64,000 bases of DNA from Rhizobium etli_C (GTDB taxonomy: Bacteria > Pseudomonadota > Alphaproteobacteria > Rhizobiales > Rhizobiaceae). Where the stretch lies: the NCBI RefSeq assembly GCF_014198605.1, contig NZ_JACIHU010000014.1; one strand, given 5' to 3'. The notes beneath the pieces were generated by a model. It saw only the letters and a program-made list of their open reading frames with translations. It had not been told where the DNA came from and searched no databases. Within the stretch, counting starts at the first letter, position 1; each line of letters begins with the position of its first letter. This document shows, one piece after another, positions 1 to 10,159 of the stretch. Position numbers and translations under genes: made by a program.

Positions 1-730
1 CGATGCCGCCCGCCTCTTCGACCATCAGCGCCGAGGCACCGAAGTCATGGATCGAAAGCCCGTCCTCGAAAAAACCGTCCAGCCGGCCGCAGGCGACATA
101 GGCGATCGACAAAGCCGCCGAGCCGAGGCGGCGCACGCCGGCCGTATTGGCCATCAGACGCTTGATGGCGTCGAAATAGGTTTCCTCGGCGACCGCCTTG
201 ACCTGGCCGGGGATCGGCAGGCCGGCGCCGATAAGCACGTTCTCGATGTCGGCGACATCGGCGCAGCGGATAGGCTCGCCGTTGAGATAGGCGCCGCCGC
301 CGGCCTCGGCGCTGAACAATTCGTCCTGCATGGCGTCATAAACGACGCCGGCGACCAGCCTGCCGCCTTCGGCGATCGCGATCGTCATGCCGAAATGCGG
401 GACGCCCCAGGCGTAATTGGTGGTGCCGTCGATCGGGTCGATGTAGATGATCGGCGTGTCCGGCCCGGCCGTACGGTTGCCGACGGCCTCTTCGCCCTGG
501 ATGGCATAATCCGGAAAGGCCTTGGTCATTTCGTCGACGATGATCCGCTCGACGGCGACATCGATTTCGGTCTGGTAATCGCGTGGCGCCTTGGCCAGGA
601 TTTCTGCCGATGTCCGCCGCCGCAGCGAGGCTCGGGCGGTTTCGCCCGCCTTCAGGACCGTTTCGGCAAGCACGACGAGGCGGGGCGACGCGGCCGGCGA
701 AAGACGCTTTGATATCGGGGAGGATGCCAT
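1..730 (-). CDS. Inositol monophosphatase family protein (3' end outside window)
   Basis: The frame reads from ATG at 730 off the left edge, giving about 243 residues and no stop. The metal-binding signature DPIDGTTNY is present, preceded by a GEE motif, and the C-terminal family motif DFGASALMVEEAGG is near the edge, so only a short tail is missing. The family hydrolyses phosphomonoesters such as inositol 1-phosphate with Mg2+. It is the last visible gene of the operon that starts at 7174 and lies 114 bases after the importer ATPase, so it probably acts on an imported or phosphorylated polyol or sugar. A second paralogue at 15644-16465 sits in another ABC operon. The exact substrate cannot be read from the sequence; 3'(2'),5'-bisphosphate or fructose bisphosphate activity is possible. 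Confidence 0.88.
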   Translation of the reverse strand, partial: MASSPISKRLSPAASPRLVVLAETVLKAGETARASLRRRTSAEILAKAPRDYQTEIDVAVERIIVDEMTKAFPDYAIQGEEAVGNRTAGPDTPIIYIDPIDGTTNYAWGVPHFGMTIAIAEGGRLVAGVVYDAMQDELFSAEAGGGAYLNGEPIRCADVADIENVLIGAGLPIPGQVKAVAEETYFDAIKRLMANTAGVRRLGSAALSIAYVACGRLDGFFEDGLSIHDFGASALMVEEAGGI

Positions 731-843
731 GAGAAGATCCGGATGCTGCAGGTGAAACGCAAGTGACTCGTGCGAAAGCACTCCCTTCGCAGAGGCCGAT
801 GATGGCTTTATGAAGCTGACTGCCCGCCCGTGTCCACCGGTTG

Positions 844-1910
<1,067 letters not shown>

Positions 1911-1914
<4 letters not shown>

Positions 1915-2741
1915 TTGAGGGCTCCAGAGGTGAGGCCGGATACGATGCGGCGCTGCAAGAGAACGAAGATGGCGAGGATCGGCGTCACATACATCGTCGC
2001 GTAGGCCATGATGTTGTTCCACTCGTTGGTGTTCGGCCCCATGAAGGAGTTGAGACCGACGCTTGCAGGCTGAAGGTCGACCGCCTGGATCATCGACTTC
2101 GAATAGACGAATTCGCCGAAGGCCTGCATGAAGATCAGGATGGCGCTGACGAGGATGCCGTTGCGGGCGAGCGGCAGCACGATGTTGAAGAAAGCGCCGA
2201 CGCGCGAATTGCCGTCGACGAGGGCCGCCTCTTCCAGTTCCTGGGGAACGCTCATGAAGGTGGCGCGCACCAGGATGACGAAGAAGGGCATGCTCTTGGC
2301 CGCGACCGCGATGATGACGGCAAGCCTGGGATAAGAGAGCATGCCGATCTGCGAGAATCCGACGAAGATCGGCGTGATCATCAGCGAGGCCGGCAGGACC
2401 TGCAGCATCAGGATCAGGAACAGGCCGATATCCACCCAGACATTGCGGTATCTGGCGAGCACATAGGCGCAGCCCACGCCGAGCAGCGTGATCAGTGCTA
2501 CCGAGCCCAGCGCGATGACCAGCGAATTCCAGAGATAGCGGCCCATGCCGCGGCTTTCCCAGACATAGGTGTAGGTGCTCCATTGGGGTGCCGCCGGCCA
2601 GAAGCTCGGCGGCGTGGCGAACATCTCCGAGCCGCTTTTCAGCGCGGTGATGTACATCCAATAGAGGGGAAAGAGATAGATCGCCGCCATGACGATCGAT
2701 ATTGCCAGCATCAGCCGGTCGCGGTTCGTGGTCGTGCTCAT
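1911..2741 (-). CDS. Sugar ABC transporter permease (MalG type)
   Basis: The protein has 276 residues and several hydrophobic segments. A cytoplasmic EAA loop (EAALVDGNS, then a PLAR stretch) near the C-terminal third is the surface that docks on the ATPase. Size and loop position match the MalG-type half of CUT1 importers. Its start overlaps the end of the MalF-type gene by four bases, and its end overlaps the ATPase gene, so the three are a tightly coupled block. Nothing in the sequence gives the substrate. Confidence 0.92.
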
Positions 2742-3640
2742 CCGCGCACCTCATGGCGTGTGGAGCGGACATAGACGACGGAGGCGAACATGACGAAGAC
2801 GATCATGATGACGGAGATCGTCGCGCCCTTGGCGAAGTCATATTGGCGGAAGGAAAGGTCCCAGGCCCAATATTGCGTGACATTCGACGAATTGTTCGGC
2901 CCGCCCGAGGTGATCGCGGCGAAGAGGTCGAACTGCTGCAGGGTGAAGATCAGGCCGAGCGCGATGATGGCGCCGATCGTGGAGCGCATCATCGGCAGCG
3001 TGATCGTCCAGAAACGCTGCCAGACATTGGCGCCGTCGAGTTCGGCCGCTTCGTAGAGATCGGCGGGAATGCCGGCAAGGCCGACGGACAGCAGGATCAT
3101 GTTGAACGAGGTGCCGAGCCAGATATTGGCGATGATGACGGCATAGAGCGAATAATGCGGGTCCGAGCGCCAGAAGATATTGCCGGAGATGATGCCGCTT
3201 TCCCTGAGGATGAAATTCAGCACGCCGAAATCGCCGGACAGAATCCAGTTCCAGATGGCGCCGACGACGAGCCCGGGCATCACCCAGGAGACGAGGAACA
3301 GGCCGCGCATCCATGAGGCGCCGGGAAAATTGACCCAGAAGAACAGCGCCAGGCCGAAGCCGATCAGGAACTGGCCGGCGATCGAGCCGGTGACGAAGAT
3401 GACGGTGTTCGCGAGGATCGGCAGGGTTTCCGGCTGCGCGAAGAGGTCGGTATAATTCTTGAAGCCGACGAAAGGACGCGAGAAGGTCCCGAGGCTGAAC
3501 ATGTCGACCTCCTGGAAACTCATCACCACATTGTAGATGAGCGGCAGCCCCGCCATCAGGAACAGAAAGCCGAGCGGGAAAGCGACGAGCACGATATCGA
3601 AACCGCGGCCGTCCCTGACGCTCATCAGGATCCTCTTCAT
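2738..3640 (-). CDS. Sugar ABC transporter permease (MalF type)
   Basis: I start this gene at ATG 3640 (MKRILMSVRDG), giving 300 residues. The longer in-frame extension runs back into the intergenic repeat and has no hydrophobic or conserved content. Hydrophobic segments and the EAA loop EAAELDGANVWQ identify a MalF-type CUT1 permease. It pairs with the permease at 1911-2741. About 290 bases separate it from the binding-protein gene upstream; that gap holds a RIME-like repeat that can fold in the mRNA and may lower expression of the membrane genes relative to the binding protein. Confidence 0.9.
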   Translation of the reverse strand: MKRILMSVRDGRGFDIVLVAFPLGFLFLMAGLPLIYNVVMSFQEVDMFSLGTFSRPFVGFKNYTDLFAQPETLPILANTVIFVTGSIAGQFLIGFGLALFFWVNFPGASWMRGLFLVSWVMPGLVVGAIWNWILSGDFGVLNFILRESGIISGNIFWRSDPHYSLYAVIIANIWLGTSFNMILLSVGLAGIPADLYEAAELDGANVWQRFWTITLPMMRSTIGAIIALGLIFTLQQFDLFAAITSGGPNNSSNVTQYWAWDLSFRQYDFAKGATISVIMIVFVMFASVVYVRSTRHEVRG

Positions 3641-3746
3641 GCGTCCTCCGATGCTCCGATCGGGGCCGCCTGGCGCATGATGCGGAAGGCGGCCCCTGCC
3701 GGGAGGAAATGGTTGATGGTCGTTGCGCCATCGGTGGGTAGTCCCG

Positions 3747-3897
3747 TCTCCCCAGCGGGGAGAAGGTGGCGGCAGCCGGATGAGGGGGCTCCGAGTTCGG
3801 CGTCTTTTATTCTTCACTTGCGTTCAGAATGCTCGTCGCTTTCGCTCCTCACCCCCCTCATCTGCCCTTCGGGCATCTTCTCCCCGCTGGGGAGAAG
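3747..3897. repeat. RIME-like palindromic intergenic repeat
   Basis: Two arms are inverted with respect to each other. The left begins CCCCAGCGGGGAGAAG and runs to GGATGAGGGGG; the right begins CCCCCTCATC and ends CTTCTCCCCGCTGGGG. A small inner hairpin (GCCCTTCGGGC) lies in the right arm. Arms of this kind, with the same CTCCCCGCTGGGGAG core, are familiar in intergenic regions of Rhizobium, Sinorhizobium and Agrobacterium (RIME elements). It sits between the binding-protein gene and the first permease of the same operon. The element name is from memory of the family; the inverted structure is directly visible. Confidence 0.75.
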
Positions 3898-3930
3898 GGG
3901 GAGCCCGAGAGGATGGTTCGCCGCCTATGA

Positions 3931-5163
3931 TCAGCCCAGTACCGCCTTGATCTTATCCGCGGCCTGGTCGAGCGCGTCCTTCGGGCTCATCTGGCCGGTC
4001 AGTGCCGCCTGGATGGCGTCCTGGATCGCCTTGGAGATCTTCGGCCATTGCGGATGAGGGCCGCGCGGCTTGGCGTATTTCAGCTGTTCGAGGAAGACCT
4101 TGAGGGCGGCGTCCTTCTGCGGCTGGCCGCTTTCAGGGATGGAGATGTCGGAGCGGGCCGGAAGCTGGCCGAAATTCTTGAACATCTTGTCGTCCTGCGA
4201 AGCGAAAAATTCGAGCGCCTTGAAGGCTTCGGCCGGATGTTTGCTGCTGGCGAAGATCGCCCAGTTGAAGTCGCCCATGGCCGAGGACCTTTCAGCCCCT
4301 TCCTTGGGAACCGGAAGCAGGGTGACGCCCCAGTCGAATTTCGCTTCCTGGGTCATGCGGTCGAGCTCCCAGGGACCGGAGATCGCCATGGCCGCGTTGC
4401 CGGAGTTGAACGTGCCGGTCGAATCCCACTGGCCGCGCGTCAGCGTGTCGGGAGAAGCGAGCTTCTCGTCCATGATCGTCTTCCAGATCCCGAGCGCCTT
4501 CACCGCGCCGTCGGCATTGATGTGCTCGTAGCTGCCGCCGCCCATCTGGGCCCAGGGGAGGAACTGGAAGGTGCCCTCCTCATTGGCCTTGGCCGAGAAA
4601 GCGAGACCGTAGACGTTCTTGGCGGGGTCGGTCAGCTTGCGCGCATCCTCGACCAGTTCGTCCCAGGTCTGCGGCGGCTTCGCCGGGTCGAGGCCCTTCG
4701 CCTTGAACATGTCCTTGTTGTAGTAGAGCGCGATCGTGTTCGTCGCTTTCGGCACGCCGTAATATTTGCCGTCCCATTCGACCGATTTCAGCGGCCCGGG
4801 GAAATAATTATCCGGCTTGATGACGGTCGACTTGGCGATCATGTCGGTGAGATCGAGGAAGGCGCCGCGCGACGAGAACATCGCATGCTCCGGATTGTCG
4901 ACGGCGATGATGTCGGGCGCCTGGCCGGTGGCATAGGCGCGCATCGCCTCGGTGACGACGTCGTCGAACTGGATCAGCCGGTATTCGATCTTGACGCCGT
5001 TGTTCTGGGCGTTGAACTCCTTGACGAGGTTCGGCGCCGGTTGGGTGTCCTTATCAAGCGACCAGAGTGTCAGCGTGACGTCCTCGGCCTTGGCCGAAAG
5101 GCCGAACAGCGAAACGCCTGCAAGCGCCAGAGCGCCGAGAATTGCATATTTGCGGATAGCCAT
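3931..5163 (-). CDS. Sugar ABC transporter substrate-binding protein
   Basis: This 410-residue protein begins with a classical signal peptide (MAIRKYAILGALALAG, cleavage after AKA near residue 26) and continues as a family 1 extracellular solute-binding protein. Typical segments include TLWSLDKDT near the mature start, YYGVPKATNT and AMAISGPWEL. It acts in the periplasm and delivers a sugar or polyol to the permeases encoded next. A GGAGGAG ribosome site directly precedes the ATG. A 12-bp stem-loop precedes that site, and a RIME-like repeat follows the stop, so the gene is bracketed by RNA structure. Confidence 0.92.
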   Translation of the reverse strand: MAIRKYAILGALALAGVSLFGLSAKAEDVTLTLWSLDKDTQPAPNLVKEFNAQNNGVKIEYRLIQFDDVVTEAMRAYATGQAPDIIAVDNPEHAMFSSRGAFLDLTDMIAKSTVIKPDNYFPGPLKSVEWDGKYYGVPKATNTIALYYNKDMFKAKGLDPAKPPQTWDELVEDARKLTDPAKNVYGLAFSAKANEEGTFQFLPWAQMGGGSYEHINADGAVKALGIWKTIMDEKLASPDTLTRGQWDSTGTFNSGNAAMAISGPWELDRMTQEAKFDWGVTLLPVPKEGAERSSAMGDFNWAIFASSKHPAEAFKALEFFASQDDKMFKNFGQLPARSDISIPESGQPQKDAALKVFLEQLKYAKPRGPHPQWPKISKAIQDAIQAALTGQMSPKDALDQAADKIKAVLG

Positions 5164-5188
5164 GGTTCTCCTCCTTTGTGGTTATCCC

Positions 5189-5219
5189 CGTTGCCGGCAA
5201 TTCCTCCTTGCCGGCAACG
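5189..5219. other. Perfect 12-bp stem-loop between isomerase and binding-protein genes
   Basis: CGTTGCCGGCAA at 5189-5200 pairs perfectly with 5208-5219 around a seven-base loop. In the mRNA (minus strand) the loop reads GGAGGAA, itself a ribosome-site-like sequence, and the true ribosome site of the binding-protein gene follows about 20 bases later. No U-tract follows the stem, so it looks like an mRNA-stabilising or attenuating element more than a terminator. Confidence 0.6.
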
Positions 5220-5225
5220 ATGTCA

Positions 5226-6128
5226 TCAGGCCGGATCGACGACGAATTCGCCGCCCCGGGCATGCTTGAGGTGGTTCAGTGCATAGACCTGGCCGGTCAT
5301 TTCCAGTTCGTCGCGGTAGACCGGGTCGTGCCAGCCTTCGATGTCGATCGAGCCTGACCAGCCGGCAAGCCGCAGCTCGGAAATGATGTCGGTCCAGTTG
5401 CTGTCGCCGAAGCCCGGCGTGCGCATGAAGACGAATTTCTCCTTGCCGAAGATGCCGTGTTCCTTGATGACCTCCCAGCGGATGGTCGCGTCCTTGCCGT
5501 GGACGTGGAAGATTTTGTGCGCCCATTTGCGGATCTGCGGCATGGGGTCGATCAGATAGACCATCTGATGGCATGGTTCCCATTCCAGCCCGATATGGTC
5601 ATCCGGCGTCTCGTTGAAGATCAACTCCCAGGCATCGGGATTATGGGCGATGTTCCAGTCGCCGCTTTCCCAGTTGCCGTCCATCGCGCAATTCTCGAAG
5701 GCGATCCTGATGCCCTTGTCGGCGGCGCGCTTGGCAAGCTCGCTCCAGATCTGCTTGTAGCGCGGCAGGCTGTCGGTCAGCGGCTTGCCGCGGATGCGGC
5801 CGGTGAAACCGGCAACGCAGGTCGCACCGAAATAATGGGCATTGTCGATGCAGTCTTTCCAGCCCTGCAGCGTCTCGAGGTCGATTGCGCTCTCTTCCAG
5901 CGGATTGCCGAACATGCCGAGCGTCGAGATGGTGATGTCGCGGTCGCCGATCGCGTCGAGGCAGCGTTTGCCGAGCTCGGCGAGGTCCTGGCCCTTGGTC
6001 GTCTGCCAGAAGAAGGGCTCGAAGCTCTCGAAGCCGAGGTCGGCAATCTGGCCGATGCGCTGGGCGGCATCGCCCTTGTTGCCGCTGACCATGGTGCCGA
6101 TGCGAATGGATTTTGCAGGGTTGCTCAC
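5226..6128 (-). CDS. Sugar phosphate isomerase/epimerase (xylose-isomerase-like TIM barrel)
   Basis: The 300-residue protein fits the AP endonuclease 2/xylose-isomerase-like TIM-barrel superfamily (IolE, IolH and hydroxypyruvate-isomerase relatives). Metal-ligand-like segments are visible: AFENCAMDG, LEWEPCHQM, FHVHGKDA, and a C-terminal SGSIDIEGWHD. The family isomerises, epimerises or dehydrates keto-sugars or inosose. It lies 11 bases after the Gfo/Idh gene and upstream of the transporter, so the pair probably oxidises and then rearranges the imported compound. A polyol or inositol-like substrate is plausible given the IMPase-type gene at the end of the operon, but is not proven. Confidence 0.88.
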   Translation of the reverse strand: MSNPAKSIRIGTMVSGNKGDAAQRIGQIADLGFESFEPFFWQTTKGQDLAELGKRCLDAIGDRDITISTLGMFGNPLEESAIDLETLQGWKDCIDNAHYFGATCVAGFTGRIRGKPLTDSLPRYKQIWSELAKRAADKGIRIAFENCAMDGNWESGDWNIAHNPDAWELIFNETPDDHIGLEWEPCHQMVYLIDPMPQIRKWAHKIFHVHGKDATIRWEVIKEHGIFGKEKFVFMRTPGFGDSNWTDIISELRLAGWSGSIDIEGWHDPVYRDELEMTGQVYALNHLKHARGGEFVVDPA

Positions 6129-6139
6129 GTCACGTCTTC

Positions 6140-7174
6140 CTATGCTGAAATTTCGATGCGTCGGCCGGTCTTGGCGCTTTCGATCGCACCGAAGACCATG
6201 GCGAGGCTTCTGATATTGTCGGAATTGACCGTTTCAGGCTGCTTGCCGCTGCGGATCGCCGCGATGAAGTCGGCGATGACGCTGGCGTGGCCGTGCGTTT
6301 CGGCATCGTGTTCCGGACCGGGAACGTTTACGGAGGCAGCTCCGCGCAGAAGGCCGGGCTCCTCGCCGGCAACAGTCGCCTTAAAACTCTCCTCGCCATC
6401 CCAGGTCAGCATCCCCTTCGAGCCGACGAGACGCCACTGGCTTTCCCAGCTGGTACGTTCGCCCTCGGCGCACCAGGAGCCGCGATAGGTGAAGACGATA
6501 TCGTCGGAGAATTCGAAGATGGCATTGGCCGAGGCGCCGTGCCGGTACCACGAGCCCGCAGGATTACGCTCGACGCAATAGACGGCCAGCGGCTTCCTGT
6601 CGGCGACGTAACGCGCGGCATCGAAGGTGTGGATCGCCATGTCGAGAAGCAGCACATTGTCCATCTCCTCGCGGAAACCGCCGAAATGCGGCGCGAGGAA
6701 GAAGTCGCAATGAATGGCGGTGAGATCGCCGATCGCGCCACTGTCGACGAAACGGCGCAGGCGCCGGATGCCGGAGATGAAGCGGCGGTTCTGGATGACG
6801 GCGTGGATGCGGCCGGTCTCTGCGGCGAGATCGATCAGCGCGGCCCCCTCGGCAAGCGTGGCAGCCATCGGCTTTTCGCTGAGCACATGGCAGCCGGCCT
6901 TGAGTGCGGTCGACACGACATCGTAACGGGCGGACGGAATGACGATGTCGAAGACCAGGTCGGCCTTCGTCGCCGCGATGACGTCGGAGAGATCCGAACC
7001 GATCACGGCGCTGTCGAGGCCGAACTCGGCGGCGAGCTGCTCCGCCGTCTCGCGATTGAGGTCGACGAGGCCGACGATGGTGATGGAGTCGGCGAGATCG
7101 GGGTTGGACGCGATGGCGCGCAACCAACCTTTGGACATAGCTCCGCACCCGCACAGAATGGCACTGAATTTCAC
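6140..7174 (-). CDS. Gfo/Idh/MocA family NAD(P)-dependent oxidoreductase
   Basis: I place the start at GTG 7174 (VKFSAILCGCGAMSKG), preceded by a strong GGAGG at a normal distance. The open frame extends further upstream, through the LacI operator, which cannot be coding. The 344-residue product has an N-terminal Rossmann fold, the catalytic EKP motif in HVLSEKPMA, and the C-terminal alpha/beta domain of Gfo/Idh/MocA enzymes, which oxidise sugars or inositols. It is the first gene of the seven-gene minus-strand operon and lies directly behind the LacI operator. Confidence 0.9.
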   Translation of the reverse strand: MKFSAILCGCGAMSKGWLRAIASNPDLADSITIVGLVDLNRETAEQLAAEFGLDSAVIGSDLSDVIAATKADLVFDIVIPSARYDVVSTALKAGCHVLSEKPMAATLAEGAALIDLAAETGRIHAVIQNRRFISGIRRLRRFVDSGAIGDLTAIHCDFFLAPHFGGFREEMDNVLLLDMAIHTFDAARYVADRKPLAVYCVERNPAGSWYRHGASANAIFEFSDDIVFTYRGSWCAEGERTSWESQWRLVGSKGMLTWDGEESFKATVAGEEPGLLRGAASVNVPGPEHDAETHGHASVIADFIAAIRSGKQPETVNSDNIRSLAMVFGAIESAKTGRRIEISA

Positions 7175-7220
7175 GATTTCCTCCGGGGAATGGCGCCAAC
7201 TCTCCTCGTGACACGCACTC

Positions 7221-7234
7221 CGTAAACGTTTACG
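7221..7234. promoter_or_regulatory. LacI-family operator, perfect palindrome
   Basis: CGTAAACGTTTACG is a perfect 14-bp palindrome with the central CG typical of LacI/GalR-family operators. It lies in the 135-bp gap between the divergent Gfo/Idh operon (start 7174) and the LacI gene (start 7310), so one site could control the operon and also the regulator. Confidence 0.85.
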
Positions 7235-7309
7235 ACTGTAGGCGAAAACATTTTGCGGTGTCAATAGAGGCCAACTGCCAAATTACGGCCCAGGAGGGAA
7301 TCGCAGCCG

Positions 7310-8350
7310 ATGAAGGGAATCCGCCAGCTTGCCGAACACCTGGCTATTTCGATCGGCACGGTGTCCCGTGCCCTGAACGGCAGGCCGGATGTCAACGAGG
7401 AAACGCGCCGTCGGGTGCTGGCGGCGGCCGAGGCGCTCGGCTATGTCGCCAATCAGTCGGGGCGCAGCCTGAGACAAGGAGAGACGAAGGTTATCGGCCT
7501 GATGATCGAATCCAGCGCGGAGGCGGTCGAAAACGCTGACAACTTCTTCCTCGGCGTCACCAGCGGCCTGCAGCATGTCTTTACCCGCCACAAGCTTGAT
7601 CTTCTTATGCTGCCCTGCCCGAGCGATGAAGACCCGTGCGAATATCTGAAGCGCATGGTCGCGCGGCGTGTCGTCGATGCGATGATCATCTCCAATATGC
7701 AGCGCGTCGATCGCCGTGTCGATTTTCTGTCGCGGGCAAGGATCCCGTTCATCGCCGTCGGACGCAGCCTTTCGGCCGGCAATTTTCCCTGGATCGACCT
7801 CGACTTCGAAGGCGTCGCCGAGCGCGCCGTCGAACGGCTGGTCGCGCGCGGCCACCGCCGGATCGCGATTACGGCGCCGTCGAGCGAGGTCAACCTCGGC
7901 TACGTCTTCGTCGAGAGCTATCGCCGCGCGCTCGAGCAGCACGGCCTTCCCTTCGACCCGTCGCTCGTCATCCGCGTCAAATCGAGCGAACAAGGCGGCT
8001 ATCAGGCGGCCCATGAGCTGCTGCTGCTCGAGGACCGGCCGACGGCGGTGATCCTGATCTACGAGCTGATGGCGATCGGCCTCTACCGCCGCCTGATGGA
8101 ATCGGGCGTCCTGCCCGGCCGCGATCTTGCGGTGATCGGCTTCCGCGATGCCCCGCGCGCCCGCTTTCTGCAGCCCTCGCTCAGCTGCTTCCGCATGTCG
8201 CTCTACGATCTCGGCGTTGCACTCGGCGAAATGCTGCTCGCCCGCATGCCGGCCTATCGAGACTTCTATTCCGATGCCGGTGGCAACATGATCTGGCCAC
8301 TCGAACTGGTGGCAGGAGAAAGCGACGCGTTTCAGCTGACGGAGGCCTGA
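7310..8350 (+). CDS. LacI family transcriptional regulator
   Basis: The 346-residue protein opens with a LacI helix-turn-helix (IRQLAEHLAISIGTVSRALNG), a hinge region near residue 50, and a periplasmic-binding-protein-like effector domain with the usual RGHRRIAI and IGFRD segments. It is divergent from the 7174-1 operon and next to its palindromic operator, so it is most likely the local repressor, released by the transported sugar or a metabolite of it. A GGAGGG ribosome site precedes the ATG. It could also influence the Dpp-type operon that starts 158 bases downstream, but no second operator copy is visible there. Confidence 0.92.
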   Translation: MKGIRQLAEHLAISIGTVSRALNGRPDVNEETRRRVLAAAEALGYVANQSGRSLRQGETKVIGLMIESSAEAVENADNFFLGVTSGLQHVFTRHKLDLLMLPCPSDEDPCEYLKRMVARRVVDAMIISNMQRVDRRVDFLSRARIPFIAVGRSLSAGNFPWIDLDFEGVAERAVERLVARGHRRIAITAPSSEVNLGYVFVESYRRALEQHGLPFDPSLVIRVKSSEQGGYQAAHELLLLEDRPTAVILIYELMAIGLYRRLMESGVLPGRDLAVIGFRDAPRARFLQPSLSCFRMSLYDLGVALGEMLLARMPAYRDFYSDAGGNMIWPLELVAGESDAFQLTEA

Positions 8351-8390
8351 AGGTTGCCGGCTTCGGCCTCCCTGCGAGCGCGGCAGAGGA

Positions 8391-8396
8391 TATAAT
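8391..8396 (+). promoter_or_regulatory. Possible -10 box upstream of peptide importer operon
   Basis: A perfect TATAAT lies 113 bases before the binding-protein start, in the 158-bp gap after the LacI gene. I see no matching -35 hexamer at 16-18 bases, so the promoter call is weak. Confidence 0.25.
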
Positions 8397-8508
8397 GGCT
8401 GGGTGACAAAAAATGTCTCGCGGAGCCCGATCATTCGAATTTAATCTCTATGCCAACCGGTATTTCGGGCCGAATATGGTAGCCGGTTTCGATCGATCAG
8501 GAGGGGTC

Positions 8509-10119
8509 ATGACGGTGTCATCTATCTCGCGGCGCACGCTGATGAAGGGCGCTGCTCTGCTGCTTGCCTCGACGACGCTCGCCCGCCAGGCGCTGGCGCA
8601 GACCGCGCCGAACGGCGGGAGACTGGTCGTTGCAGCCGATTCCGAACCCAAGAACCTCAACCCTGCCATCGTCGCTTCGAACGGTGTCTTTTTCATCGCC
8701 AGCAAGGTGATCGAACCACTGGCCGAAGCCTCGTTCGACGGCAAGGACGGGCTTGCGCCGCGGCTTGCCACCTCCTGGGAAGGCTCGGCCGACGGCCTTT
8801 CCGTCACCTTCAAGCTGCGCGACGGCGTCACCTGGCATGACGGCAAGCCGTTCACTTCGGTCGATGTTGCCTTCTCCGCCCTGAACATCTGGAAACCGCT
8901 GCAGAATCTCGGCCGCCTGGTCTTCGCCAATCTCGAAGCCGTCGATACGCCCGACGACTACACCGCCACCTTCCGCTTCTCCAAGCCGACGCCGTTCCAG
9001 CTCATCCGCAATGCCCTGCCCGTCGTCACCAGCGTCGTCGCCAAACACATCTTCGACGGCAGCGATATCGCCGCCAATCCTGGTAATAACAAGCTTGTCG
9101 GCACCGGGCCGTTCAAGTTCGCCGAACACAAACCCGGCGAATACTACCGGCTGACGCGCAATGAAACTTATTGGGACAAGGACCAGCCGAAACTCGACGA
9201 AATCGTCTTCCGCGTGCTGCCCGACCGGGCATCGGCCGGTGCGGCGCTCGAGGCCGACGAAATCCAGCTCGCCGCCTTCTCGGCCGTGCCGCTGGCCGAT
9301 CTCGACCGTATCTCCAAGGTCGACGGCATCAAGGTGATCTCGAAGGGTTACGAGGCCTTGACCTACCAGCTCGTCGTCGAGATCAATCACCGCCGCAAGG
9401 AGCTCGCCGACCTCAGGGTCCGCCAGGCGATCGCGCACGCCATCGACAAGAAATTCGTGGTCGACACGATCTTCCTCGGTTATGCCGCCGCCGCCACAGG
9501 CCCGGTGCCGCAGAATGCGCCGGAATTCTATACCTCCGATGTCGCGACCTATGATTTCAATCCGGCGGCCGCCAACGATATTCTCGACAAGGCGGGTTAT
9601 GCCCAGGGGGCGGACGGCAACCGCTTCAAACTGAAGCTCCGCCCCGCGCCCTATTTCAACGAAACCCGCCAGTTCGGCGATTACCTTCGCCAGGCGCTTG
9701 CCGCGGTCGGCATCGATGCCGAGATCGTCAATGCCGATGCGGCCGCGCACCAGAAGGCTGTTTACACCGACCACGATTTCGACCTCGCCGTCGCCCCGCC
9801 GGTGTTCCGCGGCGATCCGGCGATCTCCACCACCATTCTCGTTCAGTCCGGTACGCCTGATGGCGTTCCCTTCTCCAACCAGGGCGGCTATGCCAATGCC
9901 GAACTCGACAAGATCATCAAGCAGGCCTCCGAAACCGTCGACACGGCGGCGCGCACCGATCTCTACCGCAAGTTCCAGCAGCTCGTCGTCGCCGATCTGC
10001 CGCTGATCAACGTTGCGGAATGGGGCTTCATCACCGTCGCCCGCGACACCGTCCTCAACGTCGCGGACAATCCGCGCTGGGCCGTCTCGAACTGGGGCGA
10101 TACCGCGCTGCAATCGTGA
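8509..10119 (+). CDS. Peptide/opine-type ABC transporter substrate-binding protein (family 5)
   Basis: The start at 8509 follows GGAGGGG; the longer frame from 8413 has no leader-like content. The N-terminus carries a twin-arginine-type signal (SISRRTLMKG followed by a hydrophobic stretch and ALA, near residue 30), suggesting folded export. The 536-residue length and segments such as FKLRDGVTWHDGKPFTS and the RQAIAHAIDKK stretch are typical of DppA/OppA-like family 5 solute-binding proteins. It starts a six-gene operon with two permeases, two ATPases and an aminotransferase. Such systems import di- or oligopeptides, opines or other small amines; the ligand is unknown. Confidence 0.92.
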   Translation: MTVSSISRRTLMKGAALLLASTTLARQALAQTAPNGGRLVVAADSEPKNLNPAIVASNGVFFIASKVIEPLAEASFDGKDGLAPRLATSWEGSADGLSVTFKLRDGVTWHDGKPFTSVDVAFSALNIWKPLQNLGRLVFANLEAVDTPDDYTATFRFSKPTPFQLIRNALPVVTSVVAKHIFDGSDIAANPGNNKLVGTGPFKFAEHKPGEYYRLTRNETYWDKDQPKLDEIVFRVLPDRASAGAALEADEIQLAAFSAVPLADLDRISKVDGIKVISKGYEALTYQLVVEINHRRKELADLRVRQAIAHAIDKKFVVDTIFLGYAAAATGPVPQNAPEFYTSDVATYDFNPAAANDILDKAGYAQGADGNRFKLKLRPAPYFNETRQFGDYLRQALAAVGIDAEIVNADAAAHQKAVYTDHDFDLAVAPPVFRGDPAISTTILVQSGTPDGVPFSNQGGYANAELDKIIKQASETVDTAARTDLYRKFQQLVVADLPLINVAEWGFITVARDTVLNVADNPRWAVSNWGDTALQS

Positions 10120-10159
10120 TAGGATCGGCGGCAATTCTCTTCCGGAGGTCTTATCCGGC

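Noticed and set aside
6320..6334. GAACGTTTACGG resembling a half LacI operator
   Set aside because: It lies inside the Gfo/Idh coding sequence, is not palindromic, and is probably chance.
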